Part shown: positions 18,349 through 27,515 of the stretch, one piece after another | Numbering within the stretch: position 1 is the first letter of the stretch | Layout of the letters: each line of letters begins with the position of its first letter | Assembly (NCBI GenBank): GCA_009602735.1 | Contig: WELA01009512.1 | Location: forward strand, 53,430 to 80,944 | Length of the DNA: 27,515 nt | Reading direction: 5' to 3' | DNA from: Mesotaenium endlicherianum | Lineage: Eukaryota; Streptophyta; Zygnematophyceae; Zygnematales; Mesotaeniaceae | Translations under genes and position numbers: made by a program | The notes under the pieces: generated by a model | Seen by the model: the letters and a program-made list of their open reading frames with translations, nothing else | Told to the model about the DNA's origin: nothing | Databases searched by the model: none

Positions 18349-19775
18349 TGTGTGTGTGTGTGTGTGCACGCGCGTGCGTTTGCCTTTTTTTTCGACAGAG
18401 GTATGCCACCCTGCGCAGGAGCTTTGTGCTTTGGATGCGCTTGTGTGCCCGTGTGCGCGTGGCCATGCACGTGCGTGTGTGTGTGATTGTATGTGTATGC
18501 ACTGTGGCTTCCTTAATTGATTGTGGAGAGTGATGGTATGTCTGCTGCACGAGCTCAAGCATGAGCGAAAGTTCAACCCCAGCAACACCCCCCCCCCCCT
18601 TTCCAAAATAACAAAACCGGCTCCTCAGCCTCCCAAGTTCCATCCTGTCCTACGTGCTGTTCAACCTCATGCATGCACAATGTAGGCTGTTGCATCACTC
18701 TTGCCAGGGCAGTGTGTGTAGAAGGGCACGTACAAACGAGCACCATAGGCACCTGACTGCTCTGTCTGTTTTGCGGCGTCCAGGTGAATCTCCAGGAGAA
18801 CTCAACTTGAGCGCTTCGACCCCACTGGGCCAGACCTCTCCGGCAGTCACCGGGACAAGCAGCCCTCCCGGACCTCGTGGCGGCACCGCCAGCTCAGCTG
18901 CTCACGCCGGCAAAGCTGACCTGGCACTGCTTTCACGATGCACCTCGGAGCCCCTCTCTTTTGTGAGGACAGCGCATCATTTCTCCAGCCCCGTGCCAGG
19001 TGGCATCCTGCCGACGGCTCTGGCGCCGCCACAACGCGCTCAGGACGCGCATGTGGCAGACAGGGAGCTTCCTGGGAGCCAGCTCTCATCACAGAGACAG
19101 GTGTTATTTGGTGCGCTCAGGACACCTGGCAGGAGGAGAAGAGCCAGTGCCAATGCTATGCATCCCTCTTCCCCAGCTGCTCCTCCTCCTCCTCCTCCAC
19201 CTGCAGCAGACGCCCCTATGAGCCCTGCCGCAAACAGGAAGCGAAGCCCAAGCAGCATGCACGTGCCCGATGGGCTGGAGCAGCAGCCTGTCCAGCTCAG
19301 CAAGCGCAGCGTGGGGCCCACGCTGTCCCGGGCCAGGTCAGCGCCAGATCACTTCCTGTTGGGAGAGGGCCGAGCCTTCATGTCAGAGATGGCCAAGGCC
19401 GGCACTGGCCTTGAGGCAAGCAGCTTTCCAGGTGGCAACATCTGGCAAAGCTTGCGGGAGATGTTCCCCCTGGTACTGCCCGCGCCAGAGGCCAGCATTG
19501 GATTCGACGTCACGAACAACCGACAGGTGGCCAGCGACCTGGATTGTGCTGGCGCGCCCCAGACCTTGCAGAGCTGTCTGAGCGACCGCAGCATCGAGTA
19601 CCCTGGTGAGCTGGCAGCCCAAGCGCATGTGGGGAGCCTGCCCTCTCCAGACTGGGGGCGTTCCCTGTCCCATCCCGGCTGGCTCGTTCCCAAGAGCGTG
19701 TCATCTTCAGAAGGTAGCCTGAGCCGGATCGAGGCAGGTCTCCTGGAACATGCTCTCCTGGGCTTCTTCAGATAG
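12482..19775 (+). CDS. WRKY transcription factor, about eight exons
   Basis: DNA-binding regulator of the plant WRKY family, expected to act in the nucleus on W-box (TTGAC) promoters. Exons are about 12482-14450 (end tentative), 14570-14707 (tentative), 15053-15295, 15735-15840, 16576-16695, 17363-17408, 17872-18181 and 18784-19775; their lengths sum to 1308 codons. The start ATG has context CACCATGG. Residue numbers below are for this model. The N-terminal 800 residues are Ser/Pro/Ala/Gly-rich with a polyGln run. A basic stretch (SRPRKGRR) precedes the WRKY domain at about 841-896. The heptad is WKKYGQK rather than WRKYGQK. The zinc finger is C-X4-C-X24-H-X-H, one residue longer than the usual X22-23. 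Only one WRKY domain is seen. The C-terminal 430 residues are low complexity with polyPro and a basic NRKRSPS. The protein is far longer than most WRKYs. Confidence 0.85.
12701..12727 (+). repeat. CAG trinucleotide run (polyGln)
   Basis: Nine consecutive CAG codons encode polyGln near residue 74 of the WRKY protein, followed by CCG CAA CAG. Such runs are common in activation regions of transcription factors. Confidence 0.95.
14570..14707 (+). CDS. WRKY gene exon 2 (tentative)
   Basis: Acceptor cctcctaagcag is followed by a Ser-rich frame different from the long exon-1 frame: APSESAGSLR, then SRKSLLNVPPSFLQSA. It starts with two bases (phase 1). A donor A|GTGCAT at 14708 ends it in phase 1, as the next exon needs. 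The open frame continues to a TAG at about 14752, so the true donor may be elsewhere. Confidence 0.45.
15053..15295 (+). CDS. WRKY gene exon 3
   Basis: Acceptor catgcctcccag and donor CTCCTG|GTATGA bound 243 nt with phase 1 at both ends. The frame reads MDCVATIAGASTRAPSVG and later GFKARRASTVSEIF, Ser/Ala-rich like the rest of the protein. It joins in frame to the next exon by making an Asp codon. Confidence 0.65.
15633..15720 (+). repeat. CT-TG compound microsatellite before WRKY exon 4
   Basis: A CT run passes directly into a TG run and then GCGTG units, ending 14 nt before the exon 4 acceptor, with the sense strand TG. Confidence 0.95.
15735..15840 (+). CDS. WRKY gene exon 4
   Basis: The acceptor is gctcacacgcag, after a CT/TG microsatellite; the donor CCCAGAAA|GTGAGT is near consensus. 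It encodes DYHFSEGPMDTSAER, then DENIKQSRPRK, ending in phase 2. The final AA plus the G of exon 5 restores Lys, making the basic SRPRKGRR stretch just before the WRKY domain. Confidence 0.7.
16576..16695 (+). CDS. WRKY gene exon 5: WKKYGQK motif
   Basis: Acceptor cgccacgtggcgcag. It encodes GRRPAPTRIAEEESVDDHPC and then DGYVWKKYGQKNILNSPYP. The heptad has Lys in place of the usual Arg after Trp. The exon ends inside the Arg codon (phase 2) of PYPR at CCTCG|GTACGC, which is the conserved R-type WRKY intron site. Confidence 0.92.
16677..16748 (+). repeat. duplicated exon end and donor site (two copies 51 nt apart)
   Basis: The 21 nt covering the NSPYPR codons and splice donor (16677-16697) recur at 16728-16748 with one mismatch (ACCCTCGGT becomes AGCCTCGGT). 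The copy lies inside the intron and has a stop (TAG) where the Tyr codon would be. Confidence 0.9.
17363..17408 (+). CDS. WRKY gene exon 6: first half of the zinc finger
   Basis: A 46-nt exon between acceptor gagggtgcag and donor AAAACG|GTGAGC. It completes Arg and encodes CYYKCAHQGCPVKKT, giving the C-X4-C half of the zinc finger. It ends in phase 0 directly before Val, which is the V-type WRKY intron position. Confidence 0.92.
17722..17806 (+). repeat. TG tract in the V-type WRKY intron
   Basis: Interrupted TG and GCGTG repeats about 65 nt before the exon 7 acceptor, sense strand TG. Confidence 0.95.
17872..18181 (+). CDS. WRKY gene exon 7: second half of the zinc finger
   Basis: The acceptor is cgtctcttcag. 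It encodes VNRKPTEPTKVRSVYLGGAH followed by SHG, giving the His-X-His half of the zinc finger 24 residues after the second Cys. A Gly-rich run and an acidic MEEDE segment follow. It ends in phase 1 at AGAG|GTACTG. Confidence 0.85.
18317..18379 (+). repeat. TG microsatellite in the last WRKY intron
   Basis: Nearly pure TG repeat with one TATG interruption, followed by GCACGCGCGTGCG. A second short TG run lies at about 18472-18505. Confidence 0.95.
18784..19775 (+). CDS. WRKY gene exon 8 (terminal)
   Basis: Acceptor tgcggcgtccag. Two bases complete Gly, then ESPGELNLSASTPLGQTSP opens a 330-residue Ser/Pro-rich tail with polyPro (about 19187-19200), basic NRKRSPS, and a more ordered segment (GGNIWQSLREMFPLVLP). 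It ends LLEHALLGFFR at TAG 19773-19775. Confidence 0.85.
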
Positions 19776-20078
19776 GCGCTGCCTTGCTCGCTCGCATCCT
19801 CCATCCGCAGTGGTCGATGGAGGAGCCTCAGGGGATACCCCCGCGTGAGCACCGCTTGGAGGGCAGGAAAGAGCCGCGGCCCGCAGCATAAGTGTGATCG
19901 GCACAGAGCTGGTACTCGTCGCACGCGTGCGGCGTGCGTGATGGCCAGGTTGCATGACCAGCCTGCGGCTGGGAGATATCCTGCATGCCACGGTTGCAGC
20001 TCATTGGTGGGCACGACGTCGTATGCCTCATACTTCACAGCTGCGTGCGCTCTCTACCAGCTGGAGCTCCAATAGTGG
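19776..20078 (+). other. probable 3' UTR of the WRKY gene
   Basis: GC-rich sequence directly after the WRKY stop, with no domain in any frame. Composition turns AT-rich at the TA microsatellite near 20080, a natural limit for the transcript. No clear polyadenylation signal is seen before it. Confidence 0.4.
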
Positions 20079-20079
20079 T

Positions 20080-20114
<35 letters not shown>
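20079..20114. repeat. (TA)n microsatellite
   Basis: About 15 TA units at 20084-20113, flanked by TATAC and TGTGG. Confidence 0.95.
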
Positions 20115-20116
<2 letters not shown>

Positions 20117-23100
20117 GTTATTTTTAAAATGGGAGTAAAGTAGTCGAAAGAGTATGTGCAAGGAGACACCTCACCTCAGCAAGGTGAAACACAATGGGGT
20201 GCGTTCATGGGCTCTGTCATGCCCTGCTGCGGCATACGTCCTTCACCACGTATAATGCTTGCACTCAGAAAATAGCATAGCTTTAGTGCGGTTCTGGATC
20301 ATCTGCAATCAACATGCGCGGCGGCAGTTCCCCACTAAATAGAAAGCATGGAAGGGCCAGTAGGTATGTGTATATAAGTATGTATACTTCTGAGCGCATT
20401 ATAGTCTATTAAAGCGTACATGCTCACGCATAAGCACAACCATATGATATGTCCAGGCGAGACATTTCAGCTTGCACTTACAGCTCACTGCCAAACCTGA
20501 ACTAACATGTCATTGGAGATTATATGCATTGTTTCAACTTTCCTCTGCTTCAATGTCGTCAATGGCACATGCATATAGGAAATGCTTTAAGATTCTGAAA
20601 ATCAATTGCAACTTATTTGATAAGCGGCTCATGCATGGATCCACTGTTTCCTTGAATCTTTGCTGTTGGGTGTTAGCATTCGTTAACATTAACTCTGGTA
20701 GACAGGGCATAAGAATATTGGTTGTAAAAGACTCCAGCTCGAGGAAGTGGACAAAAACAGACCTCTTTTTGAACGACAATAACTGTGTACAAAGTATGAC
20801 TCTGCAATCAAGCCTTACAAGCCTAGGGCATCATTTTGCGATCTACGCTGGTCACTACGAGGCTTGAGAATTGTCAGCTAGCTCCGATCAACTTTCAAAT
20901 ACGATAAAGCGCAATTGGTTCAGCTGGTAGAAAGAATAACTAGTTGACTTGAGTGATGTAGCCTTCAATTGAATTTACCATTTTTTGTTGGTGGGCCAAG
21001 TCGATGTACCAGCACATAAAGTGTTTCACAAAAATTGTGCATTCTTGTTTTTGCGCGAAAAAGAAATATTGCATCTTTTTGCAAATGAGATGTTTTTTTA
21101 ATTGCAAAAGAGGGCAAGTTTACAAAGGCTGAAGACGTTGTGTTTAACTTTGTCAACTTGCAAGTGCATTTGTGGTAATTGGAATCACTACAACTATTTG
21201 AATGCAGACGATCAATCGGTCAATCGAAAAAGGGTGATTAGCTAAATTTACAAAATTCACACCAATTCATTATTTCATTGACATCACTCAAACTTTTCCT
21301 CGACACAACTTAATTTGGCGAAAGTTGTGGGGTACGGGATGTTTTTACTTTGTCCCGTCCTTTCATTCAGGTCAAATACTATGAAACTTTGAGCATCATT
21401 CAAATTCTCTTGACCACTTGGAAACAAAAGATGTTTCTTATTTGTAATTTTAGCTTTTGCTTATGTAAGATGCACTTGACCTTGACGTAAGAACTCTATG
21501 TGTATCAAGGTCCACTTAATCTCTCTGACTTCATCCGCATCTCCGCATCTCCAGTGGCCAGTATTGCCCGTAGTATTTATAACATAATATTTGTAGATAA
21601 TGTAAAATGCTATGAAAACATATTGCATACACTCAAGCATTTTTTAGATACCGAGACATTCTTAATTTCTTTTGAATAATTTTTTATTATGCTTTGAATT
21701 GCAATTGAGTTGCTAATTTCAAGTACTTACTGACTTCGTTATGCGTATTGAAACTTCAAAATTCATCTTCCTCACCAGAAATTGCGCTAGTCAAAATTTC
21801 CATCTTGATCACTCAAATAGCAGCTACCCTAAGAAAATTATAGAAAATATCGGGACTCATTAAGTGCTTGAGGTAGGAAAAGCCAAAGCTTGTGGTGGGA
21901 AATATTAAGGATTCTTCCTCTAAAGCTTGTATCTCGATTGCACCGTTAAAAAAACTTTTTTTCGGCAAGCGCTTCTGCGCGTGTGGGAGTTACAAAGTAC
22001 CACACTACGTGCTGCAAGTATTGAGACACTTTGCCTATCCAATATAACTTAAATTTTGGTTAAAAGATGTTGTACACCTCTGTTCAATACTATGGCACCT
22101 AAATTGCTGAATCTTTGATAAGGGTTTCGGGAAATCGCAAGTTGAACTATTTTTGGATATTTCATTGGTCCACTCGATATCTAGCAAAAAGGAAAATACG
22201 ATACTATGAATTAAACAATTGTTGGAGACACTAAGCTTGATAGTGAAGGGAGTATGCAAGGCAAAAGGACCCACAGCAATCGGGTTGATACTGCCCGCTA
22301 TGACTAGGCTTGATAGGGTTGTTCAGATTCATCCAATGTTGAGTTGTGCGCATCTCGATTCTGGACTAAGTTTCAAGCTATGGTTCGATAATGACCGATT
22401 GGAGTCAACATTTAAATAAATGTGTCGATATTAATGTGTTAAATTGAATCTGATTAATAATTATTAGGATATACATGGTAGTTTGTTTCTATCGATTTGT
22501 CAAACCTGGAGATATAGCATGGGCCATGTGGTTGAGGCGATTGATGAACAAAGGAACAATTATTTTATGTATATAAAGTCATAGATGTTGCAACTGATAG
22601 CCATTGTTGGTCTCACATGCAGGTCGGACGTCGCGGCGAGTCATGGGACAGTATGAAGACCTGTTGACCACAAAAGACCAGGCCAGAAAAACTTGACAGG
22701 GTCAACTTTGGCGGGACTGTGGACCAAAGCCAACACCGTAATATGTGACGTGTACATTAAAAGTAATCTGGACACTCTGGGATGGGTGGAGAGAGCAAGC
22801 CATGTCAAAAGTGGGTCTAATAGCAATGAGGCCAGCGATGGCCATGACATACGTGATAGGTAGGAAAGAAGTGATGTGGACAACCCTATTAGTGCTTGGT
22901 CCACTGGCAGGCAAACACCCACGACAGGCATGCCACAGCAACAAACTTCAAGACCACCGCCATGCAAACTCGGCCATGTCCCAAGAGGCGAGCCGGGCAC
23001 GCGCGACTCCAACAGGGCAGCATGAGGAGTGATGGATATTCCATGTGCAGCTGTGAGGAAACACGCACAAGTTTGAAATCTATTTCTGCAAAGAAGAAGG

Positions 23101-24710
23101 AGAAAAGAAGAATGGGCACGAAGGAGAAAACCGGCATTTCAAGGCACTGAGGAGCCCGAGGGCCAAGCTTCTACCGCCGTTTTTTAAGGTTCCTCTCGCT
23201 TTGCAATCCAAATTTGTACAATAGTTAGTGTTCAAGACTTTTTAAGGCAGGATTTGACTCCTTCACAAGCTAGAACTTGCGGATTTCATCTCTTGGAAAA
23301 GTCTTGGACGTAAACGAGGACGAACACCAAAGTGCATGAAAAACGTATAAAATAGAGAGTTGCTATTCACTTTTCAAGTTCTCATAGGTCCTGTTAAGCA
23401 AAAAGCAAGTATTAGGATGGAGCCCTCAATGAACAATTGAGAAAGGAGCCGTGAGAACTGATAAGCGTGGCTAAGGGCAAAGAAGCTTTGACTAAATATC
23501 AATTGTTTCAGGATTTCGCAAGCTTGTACTTCATAAATAGTAAACTAAAAGCTTGAGAAGACGACTTTCTCTAATTCCTACTAATGCTGGCATTGCTTGT
23601 ATATAATTGCAAACACAATCACTTGTGAACTCGTTGACATGGGCAAAGAGCCTGCCTAGAACTCGTCAGTTCTGCACTGCTAGTGAGGAGAATTGAAGGC
23701 ACCCAACATTCCTTGCAAACAACTAGACCCCTTTGTAAGAAAAGGGTGAAAGTGAGCCTGCCGATCAAGAACTTGGCCTTCGCCAGTTCAGGGCCAAGGA
23801 GCAGGGCCAAGGGATGGCCATCCATTGGCACACATGCAAAGTGAACTTTGGTGATAAGTAACACTTGCGGAAGTCGCCGAGGAAGGTCGCCAGGTCAACA
23901 GCACACGTGCAGATAACCCACAAACGTGCAAGGGGCACCAACACAGATAGGCACGACATATATTACAATAATGACCAGCTAAGACATGTGGAATGATACA
24001 ACATGCCTATCAACAGATAGTATGTTGAAATCAATAATGAAGACTACAACATGGTAGACAATTTGTGTAACACATGATTCCATGGAACATGGGCGAGGTT
24101 AATGGGTAATGAGGGGAGGTGCGAGCAAAAGAGAGCAACGGCCGTATGAGTATACAAACATTTGCAATTAGCGTGCCGAATTGTTCCTCGGGACCTCCTT
24201 ATGACAACGACGCTGGGCGTTGCTCACTCATGACTAGATCTTTGTTACATTTCTTCTTGATGTTGTGTTATTCAAGCATTACTAATTTTGTGTTCTCTTT
24301 CAACTCAAAGTGGATGTAGCAATATGAATGAAAAGGTAACTCTAGATACTAAAATTACGCTTGAGATTGTACATGTACAACCTCGACCAACACTTGCACA
24401 CGCCACACCTGCATGGCCTACACGGCGTGACCGTTATACTCGTCCCACTTACGAGTGTGCAAAGGCCCATATGGGACCAGAGATGGATTTGATATTTATA
24501 TGATATCATGGTACACCTGATGTTCATGGCAAGTATCACTAGCTACTGGGCCAGGTACTCGACTCTGTCTGAGTGATTGGCCATAGACCACGGTCTCAAA
24601 TAGACTTTTGAGAGTCATAGAAAAAAATGACTTTGGTAGTCATAGACGTATATGCCCACTCCAGTCTTTGCTTATCATGGAGCCTATGAGGCCTTGTCTA
24701 AACAACAGGG
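20115..24710. other. AT-rich intergenic DNA, no gene recognised
   Basis: Open frames such as 20472-20867 (+, 131 codons) and 22641-23012 (-, 123 codons) show no motif I recognise, and several overlap open frames on the other strand. No tRNA-like or rRNA-like sequence was seen. The region may hold decayed mobile elements, but nothing in it proves that. Confidence 0.5.
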
Positions 24711-25557
24711 TGTCATGATTTATTGAGTCAAGGTTGTCGTATAAAAACCAAGCTCCACATGTGCGGAACATCAACCTAGGAAGGCCGACTTTGCATTGAC
24801 ATTACGCATCCGTATGTTGACCTTTTCTAGACTTCCGAGTCACCAACGTGTAGCGCGTCAAAGCATCTTCCGAATGACACCAATTTCGCGTCATTCGGTC
24901 AAGTATCGAGCAAGATAGGTGCGATCTAGTCCGCGTCACCTACCGGTCCCTAGCGGAACTTTCCCAAGGCCTAATTTGTGACTCAATGTCCCCAAAGGTG
25001 ACATTGTTGGCTCTTCGTGACCCCAAGCTTTGTGCGCACAAATCCGCGAGCCCCTTAGCCTACATAAGCTTTGCATTTCCATAGTATATGTGCATCATTG
25101 AGGCTATAACTTGGTGACTGCATCACCTACTCCTAGAGGAAGCTTCCTCAATTTCCAGATCCACTTTTGAGGCGCTATCTAGGTAGAATCACCCAAGGTA
25201 AGCTCGGCCAATGAGGAACACGTAGCATATCCTACGCACCTTGCTTTGATTGGTTTGAGTTATGCTTAGCCTATAGGAGTGCTAGTACATGCCTTGTACA
25301 CATTAGTGGACATAGGAGAGCCTCCTAGAGTGACTACATGCATTGGATCCGCCGCATACCCCGCCGGATTTCCAGGAGTATAAGTACTAGAGATGTCCCT
25401 AGAAGAGACATCTTTTAGAAGTCCATTATGCCAGGTGTAAGTAACAGAGATTATCAGTAAAGCTTACACTTTTATCTCTTGTGTTTTCAGGACCACTTAG
25501 TTACTCTCTTGTGAAGAGCAAGCCCTCCAGGCTTCCAGTCACTTGAAGAACTTCACA
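24711..25557 (+). repeat. tentative 5' LTR
   Basis: A TGTCATGATT start (24711) and an ACTTCACA end (25557) give the TGT...ACA ends typical of plant gypsy LTRs. TATAAG at about 25379 could be the promoter. The two bases AG and then TGGTGAGCAAAGTCAC (from 25560) fit a gap plus a TGG-starting primer-binding site, but I do not recognise the matching tRNA. CTTGTGAAG near 25509 and CTTCACAAG at 25551 form an inverted repeat. The start is a guess, since the second LTR is not in the window. Confidence 0.3.
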
Positions 25558-25759
25558 AGTGGTGAGCAAAGTCACAGCTTAAGCCCTTGCCATAGGACTA
25601 CTCTGAAGATCATGATGTGCTTCCAGTGATCTTTTGGGCCATACTTCATTAGTTGTTTTCCTACCAGATTACAGTCTTGAGGTGCTCACTCTAGAGAGTA
25701 CATATCCCTTACTTCTAAAAGATCTCTCTTTGCCTGCAAGCAATTAGAACCTTCAGCGT

Positions 25760-26578
25760 ATGCCTACCCGTAGTGGGCGTTCGTATCAGCCATACTACAA
25801 AGGGGTTAGTGGAGACTCAAATCTCAGCACTATCACTGAACCCGCTGAAGAAGAGCAACCTGCTCTCCAGCACACAGCAGTTGCTTCTGAGCCATCTCCC
25901 CAGTGGGCTCACTACGATTTCTGGTATCCCATGGCAGGTGACCACGAGGTCAAGACTGACAGGTCTGCCTACCGCTTCAGCGGTAGGCCAGGCACCTGTG
26001 ATCTGGAAGATACCATCTCGGAGTTTCAGGCTGACTTCGCGGCTGCAAAGCTCAAGACACCCACGCTGACTAAGCGCGACGTCTTTGACACGCTTATGCG
26101 CTACCTCTCGCACGAGGCCCGCGACACCTTCCGTGAGAAGGAGGCCGAGCTCCGGACCCGCACTGAGCTTGTGGGTGACCCACCAGTGGCGACCCTGCTA
26201 GCTGATCTAGTGCAAGCCTTCTGGAACATCTTGAAGACAGAATTCCAGGCTGCAACTGAAGAGAAGGTGTACGAGCTGCACCATTTCTTCCGACGCAAGA
26301 ATGAGACTATCCGCATGATGTACCGCCGCTTGGTGCACCACCGCCGCGATGTCGGCACTGGCACTGACCGAGAGGCTGCGGAGATCTTCTTGCGCGCTGT
26401 TGAGCCGCGTCTGAGGGAGAGGGCCGTAGTCCCCCTCATCGACCGCCACGGTTCAGAGTATTCTTTGGAGCAGGCCTACCTCTCCGTTGAGAAGCAGAGC
26501 TTGGCCGCCGCACAGAGCAACATTAGCGATCGTGTGGGCTTAGCATCCACGGGCGTGCGTCAGGAGCCTCAGTGCTGA
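25760..26578 (+). CDS. retrotransposon Gag (capsid part)
   Basis: A 272-codon frame from ATG with a GC-rich codon pattern unlike the AT-rich flank. The middle (about residues 65-235) matches the Ty3/gypsy Gag (retrotransposon gag) pattern: an aromatic/Phe-rich helical region, ALTERNATING charged helices, and FFRRKNETIRMMYRRL, typical of the capsid helix before the nucleocapsid. The basic N-terminus reads MPTRSGRSYQPYYKG. It ends at TGA 26576-26578 before any zinc knuckle; the knuckles follow in the -1 frame with a 52-nt overlap. Confidence 0.75.
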   Translation: MPTRSGRSYQPYYKGVSGDSNLSTITEPAEEEQPALQHTAVASEPSPQWAHYDFWYPMAGDHEVKTDRSAYRFSGRPGTCDLEDTISEFQADFAAAKLKTPTLTKRDVFDTLMRYLSHEARDTFREKEAELRTRTELVGDPPVATLLADLVQAFWNILKTEFQAATEEKVYELHHFFRRKNETIRMMYRRLVHHRRDVGTGTDREAAEIFLRAVEPRLRERAVVPLIDRHGSEYSLEQAYLSVEKQSLAAAQSNISDRVGLASTGVRQEPQC

Positions 26579-26997
26579 CGTCTTCGACGACGCGCACGAC
26601 GCCTGCCCGCCAGCCCCAGTCGCAGCAGCAGCAGCCTCAGCGCTCTCAGCTGCCCCAGCAAACGCAGCAGCGCGGAGCTACGCGTGGCCGCGTTTCCATG
26701 GCTGCCACTACGAGCAATCCCTGCTGGTCCTGCGGGAAGACGGGCCACTCACGCCAGAACTGCACTCTCGCGCAGAATGGCAAGCCCGGCGACTGCACCT
26801 ATTGTGGCAAGGCCGGCCACCTGCAGATCATCTGTCTGCAGAAGAAGCGCGACGTCAAGAACGGACGCGCTCGCTACGGCCCTACGCCTTCAGCAGGACA
26901 GCGAGGCGCACGCAACCCTCGTACGGGTGGCCGCCCCACGATGACAGCAGCTATGGCCACGACGGACGCCGCATTGATGCCTGGAGCCGACTACTGA
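26527..26997 (+). CDS. retrotransposon nucleocapsid segment with two zinc knuckles (-1 frame)
   Basis: The frame is open after a TAG at 26524-26526 and reads through a Gln-rich linker to CWSCGKTGHSRQNC and CTYCGKAGHLQIIC, both perfect CX2CX4HX4C zinc knuckles that would bind RNA in the particle. A basic tail follows. It ends at TGA 26995-26997. Overlap with the capsid frame is 26527-26578. I see no clear X-XXY-YYZ slippery heptamer in the overlap, so a one-base mutation is the simpler reading. Confidence 0.75.
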   Translation, partial: RSCGLSIHGRASGASVLTSSTTRTTPARQPQSQQQQPQRSQLPQQTQQRGATRGRVSMAATTSNPCWSCGKTGHSRQNCTLAQNGKPGDCTYCGKAGHLQIICLQKKRDVKNGRARYGPTPSAGQRGARNPRTGGRPTMTAAMATTDAALMPGADY

Positions 26998-27515
26998 AGC
27001 TTCGACGACGTCAGCGACGCCCTCGTGGAGGCCAACGCGGAGATCGCTAGGCTTCGTGGCCTCGTCCACGTCGATGACTATGACGCGTGCGGAGCACTCC
27101 TTGCGTTCGCTCCACCGTTCTACGCCATGGAACTGACAACTGGCTCACGCACAGCTTCAGCGCACACATCAGGCTCAGCGGCAGCGCCGCAGTCCCGCGC
27201 ACGTCCGCGTTACGACGTAGCGCTCGCTGCCAGAGCTGCAGGCGCCCGCACAGGCAGCTCTGCTAGCCTTGTGCGCACCACTCTGACAGTTGTCAGCAGC
27301 GACAGCCGGAGTCCCGACAGACTGCCGGGTGGCAGGCTGCACGACTGCGCGGTTGCGCCATTTCCCGGCGCAAGCTCGCGCGCACGCGTGCCAGCCCGCG
27401 CGCCAGCCGAGGCCCCAACAGAGCCCCTGGCTTGCGCTTCCCTGTTGGCACCAGCAGGCCTCCCGTCGGCCCGCGTAGCGACAGCTGGCAGGCAGGGACG
27501 GGGGCACCTGGCGGC
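26998..27515 (+). CDS. open frame continuing after the in-frame TGA, runs off the window
   Basis: The frame of the zinc knuckles stays open for all 172 codons from just after the TGA to the window end. It starts FDDVSDALVEANAEIARLRG, a likely helical segment, and then turns Ala/Ser/Arg-rich. No protease motif (DSGA or DTGA) appears within the window. It may be the Gag-Pol linker, joined to the zinc-knuckle segment before a stop mutation. Confidence 0.5.

Larger units (their letters stand above)
24711..27515 (+). mobile_element. Ty3/gypsy-like LTR retrotransposon, 5' part, cut by window edge
   Basis: The order tentative LTR, leader, Gag, two zinc knuckles, further open frame is that of an LTR retrotransposon. 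The Gag sequence and two CX2CX4HX4C knuckles give the best support. Protease, reverse transcriptase and integrase would lie beyond 27515. The Gag region is broken by a frame change and an in-frame TGA, so this copy is probably inactive unless those are recoding sites. Confidence 0.7.

Noticed and set aside
20472-20867. 131-codon + strand frame in AT-rich DNA
   Set aside because: No motif; it overlaps a minus-strand open frame; no promoter or splice context.
22641-23012. Hydrophobic minus-strand frame of 123 codons
   Set aside because: Overlapping plus-strand frame of similar length; hydrophobicity comes from base composition; no known family.
1-27515. CRISPR array, bacterial operon or prophage
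   Set aside because: Repeats are eukaryotic microsatellites, genes have spliceosomal introns, and no regular repeat-spacer pattern exists.

Overview
The window reads as nuclear DNA of a green-lineage eukaryote, most likely a streptophyte alga; a Zygnematophyceae-like alga is a guess that the sequence alone cannot settle. Support comes from two multi-exon genes with GT-AG introns and plant-type products: an F-box/LRR protein of the RAE1/AtFBL3 type and a WRKY transcription factor. GC-rich exons alternate with AT-richer intergenic DNA, and a Ty3/gypsy-like retrotransposon lies at the right edge. Nothing bacterial is present.

Positions 1-5300 hold the 3' part of the LRR gene on the + strand. 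Five exons (1109-1216, 1759-2093, 2822-2946, 3799-3928, 4435-5005) join in consistent phase into 422 residues of cysteine-containing LRRs ending in the RAE1-type C-terminus. The F-box and first repeats lie upstream, outside the window or in an exon that could not be fixed. The introns carry long TG/GT tracts. The last coding segment appears to be tandemly copied about four times into the 3' flank (to about 5300).

Positions 5300-12290 are AT-richer, with no gene I can support. They contain a 60-bp tandem duplication, a TATA box followed at once by a hairpin, and a nested palindrome cluster.

Positions 12287-19775 hold the WRKY gene on the + strand, with a TATA box, two short upstream ORFs and probably eight exons. 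It encodes a very large (about 1300 residue) low-complexity protein with one WRKY domain. The heptad is the variant WKKYGQK, and the domain is interrupted by introns at both the R-type and the V-type position. The junction between the long first exon and the second is the least certain part of the model.

Positions 19776-24710 are AT-rich and without a recognised gene. From about 24711 to the right edge lies the 5' part of an LTR retrotransposon: a tentative LTR, a leader, a Gag reading frame, a zinc-knuckle segment in the -1 frame, and then an in-frame TGA followed by an open frame that runs off the window. The two cellular genes are probably functionally unrelated neighbours (ubiquitin-ligase substrate receptor and transcription factor).
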